From Paenibacillus ihbetae (lineage in GTDB: Bacteria > Bacillota > Bacilli > Paenibacillales > Paenibacillaceae), in the NCBI RefSeq assembly GCF_002741055.1, contig NZ_CP016809.1, positions 3,760,501 to 3,824,500 of the forward strand: 64,000 nucleotides of DNA. Direction: 5' to 3'. Below, in pieces: positions 9,201 to 18,459 of this stretch (position 1 is its first letter; the number at the start of each line of letters is the position of its first letter). The notes below the pieces were generated by a model. That model was not told the DNA's origin, did not search any database, and saw nothing but the letters and a program-made list of their open reading frames with translations. Both the position numbers and the translations under genes were made by a program.

Positions 9201-9237
9201 AAAAAGCTGATGCCTGCTAAGGGTATCAGCTTTTTTT
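9201..9237 (+). terminator. Intrinsic terminator after metK
   Basis: AAAGCTGAT and ATCAGCTTT pair around a short loop, followed by a run of T. Confidence 0.85.
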
Positions 9238-9494
9238 GGCTTAATTTATGGTAAAATAGGAAAGGGTTATATGACAAAACTGTCATTTTTGCACGAATAT
9301 ATAGTAGAATAGGACAGGGGCGCCAATCCTGCCAAAAAATCCACCTGTGAAATCAGAAAGAGTTGGTGTAGAATACGCCCAAGCGTTTTTTTATAACAAA
9401 ATCGTAACTTTTCCTCAAAAATGAAGTCTATTAATTAGAGACTTTACATGTTCGGCATATGTGTTGAACAAAGAGATGGGAGAGTTACGATTAC
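9238..9494 (+). other. Leader region before the glycosidase gene, no gene
   Basis: Noncoding and AT-rich. It holds a small hairpin (ATGACA 9271-9276 with TGTCAT 9281-9286, followed by TTTT) and ACGC/GCGT followed by seven T near 9377-9391. No clean -35/-10 pair was found. Confidence 0.4.
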
Positions 9495-12197
9495 ATGGCA
9501 AGACAGGGGAAAGCACTGAAGTCAAACCAAACAACAGTAGGTAAAAAATGGTTAATCGTTACGTTGGCAGGGGTCATCTGGGTGAGCCCCGTACTTAGCG
9601 GCAGTTTGCCTGTGATAGACAAGCTGTCACCAGCCTCCGTCGCCTATGCGGCAACGACGTCGGTCAAGAAGCTTGGAGAAGAGATTATCACCTCTGGTGC
9701 TGTATTGATGAAGTATCAATATACGAGCAGCACCGGCGCGAAATCGCATGCCAATGTCGTCCGTGTCGACTTAAACAACCCGTATGTGAAGCTGGATGTG
9801 ATGGCAGGCAAGGGGAACCAGTTTACAACAAGACAGAGCACAGGCGGTATGGCCAAGGAGCATGGGGCGGTTGCCGCGATTAACGGCGACTTCTTCATTA
9901 CGAATCGCGAAGGGGCTCCAATGGGTCCTCAAGTGTCCAATGGCGATCTCATGTCCTCTCCATCCGCGCTGAAGGGAATGTATGCATTTGCCGTCACCAA
10001 GGATGGCAAGCCGATCTTGGATGAGTTTGCTTTTTCAGGAAGCATCACGGCTGAGAATGGAGCAACGTTCCCGCTCGCAGGCATTAACAAAACAGCTTAC
10101 AACCCGGAGGGTACCGGATCGACCTTCAGTCATGTGAACGCAGCGTATTTGTACACTAGCGCCTGGAAGGCCATTGACCGTCCATTAAATAGCTCGACGA
10201 CACCAACAGAGGTTATGGTAACGGACGGCGTCATTACGGACATATCCGTTATGGCAGGCTTGCCGACAGCAGTCCCGGAAGGCAGCTATGTTCTTCGTAC
10301 TCACGGAGCAGCTGCCGAATTCGTGAAGAATAACCTGGAGGTCGGTCAGAAGCTGACGGCGGATTACACCCTAGTATCTAAAAAATCGGGTCAGAAGCTG
10401 GATCCTTCCTCACTCCAAATGATGATCGGCGGTCATACGATTCTGGTGGATAACGGCAAAGCCGCTTCGTTCTCCCGCAACGTCAACGATCTCGGCGGCA
10501 CCCGTGCCCGGACGGCTGTAGGCTACTCGAAGGATGGCCGTTATGCGTATCTGATCGCAACCGAGCGCAATGACGGCAGCACAGGCATGACCCTGCAGCA
10601 GCTCCAGGATTTCATGAGCAAAATCGGAGTATGGAAGGGCATGAATCTGGATGGCGGCGGATCCACGACGATGGTCAATCGCCCGTTGGCGGAAATGAAT
10701 ACGGAGCTCACATTCCCTACGGAATACGGCACCACGCAGCGTAGCGTCGTAAACGCGCTAGGCGTGTTCTCCACAGCTCCTAAAGGCAGCCTGAAAGGCT
10801 TAAAGGTTAGCGGCAGCAGCACGCTCCTGATCGGCCAGACAGGGTCATATGAACTGAAGGGCTACGACACCTACTACAACCCGATTGATGCGGGATCGAT
10901 CAAGCCGACCTGGAAATCCAGCAACGGTAATCTCGCAATCAACGGCCAGAGCATTAAGGCCGTAAAGCCGGGAACATCCACACTGACTGCGGTTAGCAGC
11001 GGCACAAAGGCAGCGATGCAGGTGAACGTGCTGGGAGCCGATGATCTGGCAGCGCTGACGACAGCGGTATCCAGTGCGCCGCTTAAGGCAGGAACAAGCG
11101 TATCTGTTCCGGTTACGGCTGTTACGAGATCGGGGCAAAGCCTGGAGGTTCCAAACAGTACGCTGAAGTGGGAATTCATCGGGTTTAAGGGCAGCGTCAA
11201 AGACGGCCGCCTGACCGTTACTTCCGTAAACAGCAACACCAAGGTAGGGTATGCAATTGCTAGATATGACGGCTTCAGCACGGTTGTTATTTTGTCCGCG
11301 GCGGGGGAAAGCACTTGGGAGAACTTTGAAAACGCAAGCTATCCGATCAAATTCACAACGAATGTGCCTTCTGTAACCGGTACGGCATCCATCGTGAAGG
11401 GAAGCGAAAGCCACGCCGACTCGAAGGTGCTGAAGCTGACCTATGATATGACCGGCGGGCTTGGACAGAAGATGTATGCATATGCCGAGTTCAACGGTAC
11501 AACCGGTAAAACGATTCCGGCACAAGCAACGTCCATGGCGATCGACGTGGAAGGAGATAGCAGCCTGAACTGGCTCCGGGCTGAGCTGAAGGACAACAAT
11601 GGCAAGACCGTCTATGTTGATTTGGCCAAGGCGATCGACTGGACCGGTTGGAAAACGCTGAATATTGACCTGACCGGTTACAATATCGCATTCCCTGCCC
11701 AATTGAAGCGCATGTACGTCGTGAATGTGGATGAGGGACAGGATGAGCGCGCCCTGACAGGCTCGGTATCCTTTGATGATATACGGTTTACGATGCCGGC
11801 TGTGGCGGGCAACGAAGGTCTTCCGACAGGCAAGGCGGTCATGACGATCGGGCAAAAATCTCTCGTGCTTAACGGATCCAAGGTAGCGATTGATTCGGCC
11901 CCAATTCTGAAGAACGGAACGACGTATGTTCCGATTAAGCATGTGCTGGACGCGTTTGGCGGACAAGCCACCTGGAATCAATCCGCACAGCGGGTAGGCG
12001 TATTGAGAGGCGGCATGCTGCTGGAGCTGACCGTCGGCAAGAAGGAATTTATTTTGAACGGCAAGCGCCACTCGGCTGCTGTAGCACCTATGGTACAAGG
12101 AGGTAGGACTTTAGTCCCTCTTCGTCTCGTTTCCGAGCAATTAGGCCTTAAAGTAAAATGGGACAAGAACACGAAGACCGTTACGATCGAATCATGA
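9495..12197 (+). CDS. Secreted phosphodiester glycosidase (NAGPA-like) with stalk domains
   Basis: 900 residues. A signal peptide (hydrophobic stretch around residues 19-40, then AYA) is followed by a phosphodiester glycosidase domain of the NAGPA/DUF2233 family at residues ~55-425. Its marks are AAINGDFF, the SxGGTRARTAVG-like block and MNLDGGGSTTM. A long middle part has Ig-like and carbohydrate-binding-like beta sequence. The C-terminus (~780-900) holds two copper-amine-oxidase-N type stalk repeats (TTYVPIKHVLDAFGG; RTLVPLRLVSEQLG). The family cleaves sugar-1-phosphodiester bonds, as in wall teichoic acid or modified glycans; the real substrate is not known. GGGAGAG precedes the ATG. Confidence 0.85.
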   Translation: MARQGKALKSNQTTVGKKWLIVTLAGVIWVSPVLSGSLPVIDKLSPASVAYAATTSVKKLGEEIITSGAVLMKYQYTSSTGAKSHANVVRVDLNNPYVKLDVMAGKGNQFTTRQSTGGMAKEHGAVAAINGDFFITNREGAPMGPQVSNGDLMSSPSALKGMYAFAVTKDGKPILDEFAFSGSITAENGATFPLAGINKTAYNPEGTGSTFSHVNAAYLYTSAWKAIDRPLNSSTTPTEVMVTDGVITDISVMAGLPTAVPEGSYVLRTHGAAAEFVKNNLEVGQKLTADYTLVSKKSGQKLDPSSLQMMIGGHTILVDNGKAASFSRNVNDLGGTRARTAVGYSKDGRYAYLIATERNDGSTGMTLQQLQDFMSKIGVWKGMNLDGGGSTTMVNRPLAEMNTELTFPTEYGTTQRSVVNALGVFSTAPKGSLKGLKVSGSSTLLIGQTGSYELKGYDTYYNPIDAGSIKPTWKSSNGNLAINGQSIKAVKPGTSTLTAVSSGTKAAMQVNVLGADDLAALTTAVSSAPLKAGTSVSVPVTAVTRSGQSLEVPNSTLKWEFIGFKGSVKDGRLTVTSVNSNTKVGYAIARYDGFSTVVILSAAGESTWENFENASYPIKFTTNVPSVTGTASIVKGSESHADSKVLKLTYDMTGGLGQKMYAYAEFNGTTGKTIPAQATSMAIDVEGDSSLNWLRAELKDNNGKTVYVDLAKAIDWTGWKTLNIDLTGYNIAFPAQLKRMYVVNVDEGQDERALTGSVSFDDIRFTMPAVAGNEGLPTGKAVMTIGQKSLVLNGSKVAIDSAPILKNGTTYVPIKHVLDAFGGQATWNQSAQRVGVLRGGMLLELTVGKKEFILNGKRHSAAVAPMVQGGRTLVPLRLVSEQLGLKVKWDKNTKTVTIES

Positions 12198-12208
12198 TAT
12201 GGTATGAT
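12181..12208 (+). promoter_or_regulatory. Possible degS promoter overlapping the upstream gene end
   Basis: TTACGA-16-TATGAT spans the last codons of the glycosidase gene and the 45-base gap before degS. No terminator lies in that gap. Confidence 0.35.
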
Positions 12209-12242
12209 ATGTATATGAAACGTTAGAAATGGAGTAGAGTGC

Positions 12243-13397
12243 GTGGATTATCAAGCCGATGCCATCGACCGTGTCATAAAGAATGCCATCAAAGTGATGG
12301 AGGACAGCAAATACCAGATGTTCGAAATTTTGGAGGCGTCTCGGCAGGAGCTCGTGTCTCTGAATCAGGAACTAAAGCGGACTTTGAAGGAAACGACGGA
12401 AACCTTGGAAAAAGTGGACCAACTCGAACTGAATTATCGCCGTTCCCGGATCCGGCTGACGGAAGTCAGCCGGGATTTTGTCCGGTATAAGGAAGAGGAT
12501 ATCAAGCAGGCTTACGAGAAGGCGACGCAGCTGCAGCTGGATCTCATGATCTACCGGGAGAAGGAAATGTACTTGAAGGCAAGGCGGGATGAGCTGCAAA
12601 AGCGCGTCCGCAACGTGGAGAATTCCGTCGAGCGAGCCGAATCGATCGGATCCCAGATGGGCGTGGTGCTGGAGTACTTGTCCGGTGAGCTGGGGCAGGT
12701 GTCCCGTATTATCGAATCTGCGAAGAACCGGCAGGTCATCGGTCTGAAAATTATCCTGGCCCAGGAGGAAGAACGCAAACGGATATCCCGGGAAATCCAC
12801 GATGGTCCTGCACAGTTGCTTGCCAATCTGGTTCTTAGGACGGAAATTGTAGAAAGAATGCTAGCTAAGCAGGAATTTAAGATGGTGCAGGACGAAATAG
12901 TAGATTTGAAGGGGCAGGTTCGCTCAAGCCTGGAGGAAATGCGAAAGGTTATTTTCAATCTGCGTCCAATGGCACTCGATGATCTAGGATTAATCCCCAC
13001 GCTGCGTAAATATGTGCATGATTATGAAGAGAAATCCAAAATCCGCACGATCTTCGAAACACGGGGGAAAGAGCATCGTCTCTCTTCTGCGATGGAGGCG
13101 GCCATCTACCGTTTGGTGCAGGAAGCACTTACGAATGCTGCAAAACATGCTTACCCGACTTATGTATTGGTGGAAATTACGTACCAGGCTCAATTGGTCA
13201 AGATTGTCGTACAAGACAACGGCCTGGGATTCAATGTCGACTTGCTGGAACAGAAGAGCAAGGACCACTTTGGGTTAATTGGCATGCGGGAGAGGGTTGA
13301 GCTGCTCGAAGGGAGAATGGAGATCGAATCAGCCGAGAATCAAGGGACGAAGATCATCATTCATATCCCGACGAACGTAGAAAAGGGAAAGGAGTAA
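12243..13397 (+). CDS. degS: Sensor histidine kinase DegS
   Basis: 384 residues, the family length. It is a cytosolic histidine kinase that phosphorylates DegU. The first ~170 residues are coiled coil with no membrane segment, as in DegS. The HisKA_3 block with REIHDGPAQ follows, its phospho-accepting His at residue 186. The HATPase_c domain shows QEALTNAAKHA (N box), DNGLGF and GLIGMRERVELLEG. The GTG start follows AATGGAGTAG. degU begins 4 bases after the stop, so the two are one operon controlling the exoenzyme, competence and motility switch, which suits the comF and flagellar genes downstream. Confidence 0.97.
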   Translation: MDYQADAIDRVIKNAIKVMEDSKYQMFEILEASRQELVSLNQELKRTLKETTETLEKVDQLELNYRRSRIRLTEVSRDFVRYKEEDIKQAYEKATQLQLDLMIYREKEMYLKARRDELQKRVRNVENSVERAESIGSQMGVVLEYLSGELGQVSRIIESAKNRQVIGLKIILAQEEERKRISREIHDGPAQLLANLVLRTEIVERMLAKQEFKMVQDEIVDLKGQVRSSLEEMRKVIFNLRPMALDDLGLIPTLRKYVHDYEEKSKIRTIFETRGKEHRLSSAMEAAIYRLVQEALTNAAKHAYPTYVLVEITYQAQLVKIVVQDNGLGFNVDLLEQKSKDHFGLIGMRERVELLEGRMEIESAENQGTKIIIHIPTNVEKGKE

Positions 13398-13401
13398 TGG
13401 G

Positions 13402-14124
13402 ATGGAACACTTAGAAAATGAGAATACACTGATTAAAGTATTATTAGCGGATGACCACCAATTATTTAGGGAGGGTCTCAAGCGCATTTTAAATATGGAG
13501 GACGACATCGACGTCATCGGCGAATGCGGAGACGGCATTCAGGTGCTGGAGTTCTGCAACGAGGTGAAGCCGGATATCGTACTGATGGACATTAATATGC
13601 CGACCGAGAACGGGGTTCAGGCAACCGAGAAGCTTCGTGAAATGTTCCCGGAGATCAAGGTTATTATTCTTTCCATTCATGATGACGAGAGCTACGTGTT
13701 CGAGACGCTTCGCAAAGGAGCAAACGGGTATCTCTTGAAGGATATGGAGGCGGAATCGCTGATTAACGCCATTCGTTCCGTGCATGAAGGGTATGCGTTT
13801 ATCCATCCGAAGGTTACAGGCAAACTGATTCACCAGCTCCGCCGCATGACCTACGTGAACGAGGCAGGCGCAATGGCAGAGAGCGGTACGCGCGAGGCCG
13901 GCGTCAAGTTTGTGGCAGGGGAGAATAATCCGCTGACACGCCGCGAAGCGGAAGTGCTGAGACTGATGGCAGAAGGCAAGAGCAACAAGATGATTGGGGA
14001 ATATCTGTTCATTAGCGAAAAAACGGTTAAAAACCACGTCAGCAGCATTTTGCAGAAGATGGAGGTCGACGACCGTACCCAAGCCGTTATCAATTCCATT
14101 AAATATGGCTGGGTAACGCTATAA
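13402..14124 (+). CDS. degU: Response regulator DegU
   Basis: 240 residues, NarL/LuxR-type regulator. The receiver domain has the acidic pair D17/D18, the phospho-acceptor D63 within VLMDINMP and K113 region GYLLKD. The C-terminal LuxR helix-turn-helix begins at LTRREAEVLRLMAEG and has the recognition segment SEKTVKNHVSS. It is the DNA-binding output of DegS and in Bacillus controls competence, exoproteins and flagellar genes. It sits 4 bases after degS with its own start. After it comes a structured intergenic leader rather than a typical terminator. Confidence 0.97.
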   Translation: MEHLENENTLIKVLLADDHQLFREGLKRILNMEDDIDVIGECGDGIQVLEFCNEVKPDIVLMDINMPTENGVQATEKLREMFPEIKVIILSIHDDESYVFETLRKGANGYLLKDMEAESLINAIRSVHEGYAFIHPKVTGKLIHQLRRMTYVNEAGAMAESGTREAGVKFVAGENNPLTRREAEVLRLMAEGKSNKMIGEYLFISEKTVKNHVSSILQKMEVDDRTQAVINSIKYGWVTL

Positions 14125-14170
14125 TTGTTCGCTCGTATGGGGCGCATGGACGAGTAATAACTTAGGAGGG

Positions 14171-14246
14171 CTGCCTGGGCGGATTCCTTTCCGGTGGGAA
14201 GCGAACGCCTTTTGAGCCGCCACGGCAGGCTTCGGTGTGGGCTGCC
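14171..14246 (+). promoter_or_regulatory. Structured RNA leader after degU
   Basis: CTGCC (14171) pairs with GGCAG (14224) and GGCGG (14178) with CCGCC (14217), enclosing a CTTTCC/GGGAAG hairpin (14187-14201). The GGCAG strand could instead pair with a downstream CTGCC at 14242. Alternative pairing ahead of the 14315 gene suggests an attenuator or riboswitch-like leader, but no known class is recognised. Confidence 0.4.
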
Positions 14247-14314
14247 CGTTACATAACTGTCACCGTCTCTTCCATATCGGCATATATTGTGGATATGAGA
14301 AGGAGGTGAGCCTC

Positions 14315-14737
14315 ATGGTTGCCCATTTGCTGTGGATCCTTGCGGTGTACGGCATCGCTGCCCTTCTGGTTCATGTTATTCACGCCCGACATCTTCGGAG
14401 AAAAAGTAAAGACCCTAAGCGGCGCATGCATTACGTGCTGATCACGTCCAACCATGAGCGGCAGGTGGAATGGTACTTGAGAGCCCTTTCATTATATGCT
14501 CTAATGAGCGGGACGCGGATTCGCGTCACCGTCCTTGATGACCAGTCGCATGACGATACGTTACGGATTGTCGAACGATTAACGCCTTTGTCCGGCATTG
14601 AGCTGGTGTACGGAACTTGGCGCTCCGGCAATTCGCCCTTACATGACACCGATGGGGAGGCGGGGGCCCCCCCGATCATGACGATCGATCTGCGCAACCC
14701 GCTCGAGGCGATCCGGATTCCTTATGTCCAAGGATGA
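14315..14737 (+). CDS. Small membrane-anchored protein with glycosyltransferase-like fold start
   Basis: 140 residues. The ATG at 14315 lies 5-6 bases after AAGGAGGTGA; the longer frame to 14237 runs through the structured leader. One hydrophobic segment (residues ~3-23) anchors it. The rest resembles the first beta-alpha-beta unit of GT2 glycosyltransferases: HYVLITSNHERQVEWYLRAL followed by VLDDQSHDDT. It then ends without the DxD and acceptor parts, so it is not a working glycosyltransferase. It occupies the place of yviA in the Bacillus subtilis order. Function unknown; its start and short length make a degenerate or regulatory product possible. Confidence 0.65.
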   Translation: MVAHLLWILAVYGIAALLVHVIHARHLRRKSKDPKRRMHYVLITSNHERQVEWYLRALSLYALMSGTRIRVTVLDDQSHDDTLRIVERLTPLSGIELVYGTWRSGNSPLHDTDGEAGAPPIMTIDLRNPLEAIRIPYVQG

Positions 14738-14798
14738 ACGATGAAGATGCCGACTCGTCCCAAGATGCTTTGGAATAGAATAGGAACAAAAGAGGCGT

Positions 14799-14840
14799 GA
14801 AGCACACTCCGATTCCAGATGGAAGGAGGGTGCTTTTTTG
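14799..14840 (+). terminator. Intrinsic terminator before comFA
   Basis: AGCAC...GTGCT with inner CTCC/GGAG and TTCC/GGAA pairs and a run of six T. The remaining gap to comFA (14841-15094) shows no gene and no clear promoter; no pair of ComK-type AT boxes could be defined. Confidence 0.8.
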
Positions 14841-15094
14841 CGTTGTGGAGAAAATTCAGGCGGCTGATGCTCTGACCACGCGCCAGCGAATGGTGCGCAT
14901 CCAATTCAAGGCAGGCATCTCTTACTGCGAACCTCGTTCGGTACAGTGAAGAAAGGGAGAGGAGTCTCCTTTGATGGAATAGGCGTGGAATGGAATTTAC
15001 GACCTCAAATAGGACTCGAATTTTCTGCTGCATGGATGCTTGTTGTGGTTTGAATGTATCAGATTCCAACTTTAGCAATGGTTAATGGAGGTTC

Positions 15095-16990
15095 GTGGAT
15101 ATGCAGATGATCGTATATGCCGTCCGGACGCCGGATACATGGCGATGCTATCTCTCACTGGATATGCGGGTGGACTTGCAATGGTGGTATGGAGACGGAG
15201 AGGGGCGCAAAGGGTTCAGCGGCCGTCCGCCTCGTATCGTTATCCTTGCTTCTTCGATCCCGCTGGGGTGGGCAGCCTCAATCCGGGATACGTTCAGACC
15301 GCTTCAAGAAATGGATCAATGGGATGCGGGCGAGTGGCAATGCTATGTGGATAAGCAGATCGCAAGCTGCGTCAGCGAGGAGCCTGAGCGGAATCAAGCC
15401 AGATGGAGGGCCGTCACGCAGGATGTTCACGTGCTTGATGAGCGCGCGGTGCTGTCCGGTTGGACGCCAAGCGGCCGCGAGGAATGGGCGGGGCTGATGA
15501 GGCAGGCTGAGCAGCTCATCTGCGCCATCGAGGGCCGAGCCTTGCTTGCCGGCGAGGTCGAGGCTCTTCTGGCGGAAGCCGCCGGGGTCACCGGCGGCTG
15601 GCGCTCCGCGGCCCAGCTCGGCGTCCTGCTGGGCCGCCTGCGCATGGAAGCGGGGCTGGCGGAGCCCGCCCCGCGGGTGCCGCCCGGCCGGCTCCGCCGC
15701 GGCCGGGCCATGGCCCCCCGCTGCCGGCGATGCGGCAGCGAGGCCCGAAGCCGCACGGCATGCGCCGCGTGCGGCTCGGCGGCTTGCGCCTATTGCGAGG
15801 CCTGCCTCGCGATGGGGCGCAGCCGCGCTTGCACCCTGCTGCTGCATGGCGCAGCAGGGCCGGCCGTGCGGGGCACGGCCGGGGGTTCCCCCACCGCGGC
15901 CTTGGGCCGGTGGGGGCTGAGCGCAGCGCAGAGCGCCGCCGCCGGCGCTGCGCTGCGGTTCTTGGCGGAGCCGCCCGCAGGGGGCTCCGCGGGGCCCGCC
16001 CGGTTTCTCATCTGGGCGGTCACCGGCGCCGGAAAGACCGAGATGATCTTTCCGCTGCTGCAAGCCGTATTGGACGCGGGCGGGCGTGTCTTGGTGGCGG
16101 CCCCCAGACGTGATGTCGTGCTGGAGCTGGCCCCGCGGTTGTCGAAGGCTTTTCCGGACGAGCAGGTCATTACGCTGTATGGCGGGAGCCCGGAGCGGTG
16201 GAAACGGGGAAGCATCACTCTGGCAACAACGCATCAGCTGTTACGGTTTCGGGAGGCATTCGATCTCGTGGTTATTGATGAGATCGATGCTTTTCCCTAT
16301 CATAACGATCCGATGCTGGCTTATGCCGCCCGGAATGCTTGCAAGAAAGAGGGCAAATACATCTACTTGTCGGCGACTCCTCCTGCTCCCCTCCAAAGGG
16401 AGGCTGCCAGGGGACAGTTGCCCCATGCCAAGGTTCCGGCCCGATTCCATGGACATCCGCTGCCGGTTCCTCGCAAGCTGAAGATCTTTCCGGTGCACCG
16501 CTGTTTGCAGCAGCGTCGGCTGCCGGTCCCCTTAGTGCGCAGCTTGAGAGCTTCGTTGTCGCGCGGGGCGCAGGTGTTCCTGTTCGTCTCCCGGATTCGC
16601 CATATTGCCCCCTTCCTTGAGCTGCTGCAGCAAGCGATGCCGGATATGCCAATGGAAGGAACGTCTTCCGTCGATCCCGCGCGTGCAGACAAGGTCATGG
16701 CTTTTCGCCACCGGGAGATTCGGCTGCTAGTCACGACGACGATTCTCGAGCGGGGCGTAACGGTACCGAAGAGCGACGTCTACATTGTGGATGCCAACAG
16801 CGATCTGTTTGACGAGGCCGCGCTCATCCAAATGGCAGGACGGGCAGGACGATCAAAGGATGATCCCGCCGGACGGGTGGTGTTCGCCGCTCCCCAATGG
16901 ACCCGGAGCCAGAGTCAAGCCGTACGCCAGATCAAGCAGATGAACCGGATTGCGGGTAAAGGGGGCTACTTGCGGATAGAGCTTACATAA
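15095..16990 (+). CDS. comFA: Competence DNA-uptake helicase ComFA
   Basis: 631 residues. ComFA is a membrane-associated DEAD-type ATPase needed for entry of transforming DNA. A Cys4 zinc-finger-type region starts near residue 209 (CRRCGSE, CAACGS, CAYCEAC). Walker A is TGAGKTE near 310, the DEAD-like box is VVIDEIDAF near 392, motif III is SATPP near 427, and the helicase C half has TTTILERGVTVP and QMAGRAGRS. The GTG at 15095 (or ATG at 15101) follows TGGAGG. The stretch 15530-16000, including the zinc-finger region, is far richer in G+C than its neighbours. comFC follows after 26 bases. Confidence 0.92.
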   Translation: MDMQMIVYAVRTPDTWRCYLSLDMRVDLQWWYGDGEGRKGFSGRPPRIVILASSIPLGWAASIRDTFRPLQEMDQWDAGEWQCYVDKQIASCVSEEPERNQARWRAVTQDVHVLDERAVLSGWTPSGREEWAGLMRQAEQLICAIEGRALLAGEVEALLAEAAGVTGGWRSAAQLGVLLGRLRMEAGLAEPAPRVPPGRLRRGRAMAPRCRRCGSEARSRTACAACGSAACAYCEACLAMGRSRACTLLLHGAAGPAVRGTAGGSPTAALGRWGLSAAQSAAAGAALRFLAEPPAGGSAGPARFLIWAVTGAGKTEMIFPLLQAVLDAGGRVLVAAPRRDVVLELAPRLSKAFPDEQVITLYGGSPERWKRGSITLATTHQLLRFREAFDLVVIDEIDAFPYHNDPMLAYAARNACKKEGKYIYLSATPPAPLQREAARGQLPHAKVPARFHGHPLPVPRKLKIFPVHRCLQQRRLPVPLVRSLRASLSRGAQVFLFVSRIRHIAPFLELLQQAMPDMPMEGTSSVDPARADKVMAFRHREIRLLVTTTILERGVTVPKSDVYIVDANSDLFDEAALIQMAGRAGRSKDDPAGRVVFAAPQWTRSQSQAVRQIKQMNRIAGKGGYLRIELT

Positions 16991-17016
16991 GATTTTTTTG
17001 GAAGGAGACGATCGAT

Positions 17017-17886
17017 GTGATTATGCATTCCCTCAAACAGATTCTGGATAAGGCTCACGGTTTGTTGGGCACGGCTGCAGAGACTTGTTTTGCTTGCGGA
17101 AAAAGCGCTCCATTAAACCGGGAGTTCGCCGGCATTTGCGACGCTTGTGCAAGAGCGATTCCCTGGATTGTCCGTCCCCGCTGTCTGGCCTGCGGCAGGG
17201 CGATCGGGTGCCCCGATTGCAGCCGTTCAGGGCCGAACGGACGGGCTTTTGCCATGAATCGGAGTGCGGTGATGTACAATGGGCTGATGCGCGAATGGCT
17301 GGCCCAGTACAAATATCGGGGAAATGAACGGTATGCCGGTTTGTTGTCGGGGATGCTGGCCCGGGCTTATGCGCTTATGGAGCGGGAGCTCAGCCCTGTG
17401 GGGCGTGCTCGTCCTCTGCGGGGCGGGCAGATGCACCGCTGGACGGTCCATGCCGTAACGTCGGTTCCGGTCAGCGAAGTTCGGCTTCGGGAGCGGGGGT
17501 TTAATCAGGCAGAGGCGATGGCAATGGGACTTGCCCGGCAGATAAAGGTGCCGTATCTTCGCCTGCTTCAGCGGAAAAGGCATACCGATAAACAGAGCTT
17601 TAAAACCCGAATGGACCGAATGAGGGATATGGAGGACGCATTCGTTACGGGCCCGCTTGCAATCGAGCTTATGGCTCGGGCTCTCGCAGCAGCTTCGGCG
17701 GAGAAGCGGATGAACATGGTCCTGGACAGAAGCAATGATGCGCTGCTTTCGCTTCGCGTTTTGTTAATCGATGATATTTATACTACCGGGAGCACGGTCC
17801 ATGCCTGCGCGGAGGCGTTGCGAAAACATGAAAAAGCCCTGGGTCAGCCGATAGAAGTTTATTGCTTAACTTGGGCCCGGTCCTAA
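17017..17886 (+). CDS. comFC: Competence protein ComFC, phosphoribosyltransferase family
   Basis: 289 residues with a GTG start after AAGGAGACG. The N-terminus holds a zinc-ribbon pattern (CFACGKS, CDAC, CLACGRAIGCPDC). The C-terminal half is a type I phosphoribosyltransferase fold with VLLIDDIYTTGST as the PRPP-binding loop, plus the ComF hallmarks RGFNQA and QRKRHTDKQ. It is needed for DNA transformation, probably with ComFA at the inner face of the membrane. comFB, which separates the two genes in B. subtilis, is absent here. The stop is followed by 120 bases without an obvious terminator before yvyF. Confidence 0.92.
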   Translation: MIMHSLKQILDKAHGLLGTAAETCFACGKSAPLNREFAGICDACARAIPWIVRPRCLACGRAIGCPDCSRSGPNGRAFAMNRSAVMYNGLMREWLAQYKYRGNERYAGLLSGMLARAYALMERELSPVGRARPLRGGQMHRWTVHAVTSVPVSEVRLRERGFNQAEAMAMGLARQIKVPYLRLLQRKRHTDKQSFKTRMDRMRDMEDAFVTGPLAIELMARALAAASAEKRMNMVLDRSNDALLSLRVLLIDDIYTTGSTVHACAEALRKHEKALGQPIEVYCLTWARS

Positions 17887-18009
17887 GAGCATAAGATCAA
17901 GCGCATCGGGAAAACTCGCGATTTCTACCTCCGGAAGATAGACGTAAGGCCTGATATCATGTAATCTAGGGGTATTAAAGGTTCTAGATAAGCATGGAGG
18001 TCGTTTAGC

Positions 18010-18420
18010 ATGAATCTGGGGAATTGCCCTCGGTGCGGCAGATTGTATGCATTGAATTTTCGGGATATGTGTTCGGAATGCTTGAAAGAGATTGAGAAGG
18101 AATATGAGAAATGCGCTACCTTTTTGCGGGAGCAGAAAGGCGCGACGATCCATGAAGTATCGGAGGCGACAGAGGTTTCGATCCGCCAGATTACCCGGTT
18201 TATCAGGGAAGGCCGGATATCGATTGCCAATGCGCCCAACATGGCCTATCCGTGCGAGGTGTGCGGCACGCTGATTCGTGAGAGCAATATGTGCGAGTCC
18301 TGCAGGACAAGACTGACGCGGGAGCTTCGGCAAGCGGCTGAAGCCGACCAGGATCATCAGCCCGGGTCCGGCAAAGGGAAAGAGACTTATCGCGCAGTCG
18401 ATAAACTGCGTAAATACTAA
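18010..18420 (+). CDS. yvyF: YvyF-like flagellar operon protein
   Basis: 136 residues. It is a small cytosolic protein with two zinc-ribbon-like pairs, NCPRCGR and CSECLK at the N-terminus and CEVCGT and CESCRT in the second half, with a helix-turn-helix-like middle (VSEATEVSIRQITRFIREG). This is the conserved flagellar operon protein found between comFC and flgM in Bacillales. Its function is not established; the layout suggests a regulator or adaptor. ATGGAGG precedes the ATG. It is followed by a strong terminator, so flgM is a separate unit. Confidence 0.88.
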   Translation: MNLGNCPRCGRLYALNFRDMCSECLKEIEKEYEKCATFLREQKGATIHEVSEATEVSIRQITRFIREGRISIANAPNMAYPCEVCGTLIRESNMCESCRTRLTRELRQAAEADQDHQPGSGKGKETYRAVDKLRKY

Positions 18421-18432
18421 CTTTTGAACTAT

Positions 18433-18459
18433 TAACTATGCTCCATTTGGGACCGATAA
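18433..18459 (+). promoter_or_regulatory. Sigma-D-like promoter for flgM
   Basis: TAAC-15-ACCGATAA compares with the sigma-D consensus TAAA-15-GCCGATAT. B. subtilis flgM also has a sigma-D promoter. Its -10 bases are the same bases as the left arm of the terminator at 18452. Confidence 0.5.

Noticed and set aside
14722..15078. 118-codon minus-strand ORF before comFA
   Set aside because: No ribosome site, crosses a terminator, and no recognisable features.
15278..16234. 318-codon minus-strand frame opposite comFA
   Set aside because: GC-rich shadow, full of Arg/Gln/Pro; comFA on the + strand has all helicase motifs.
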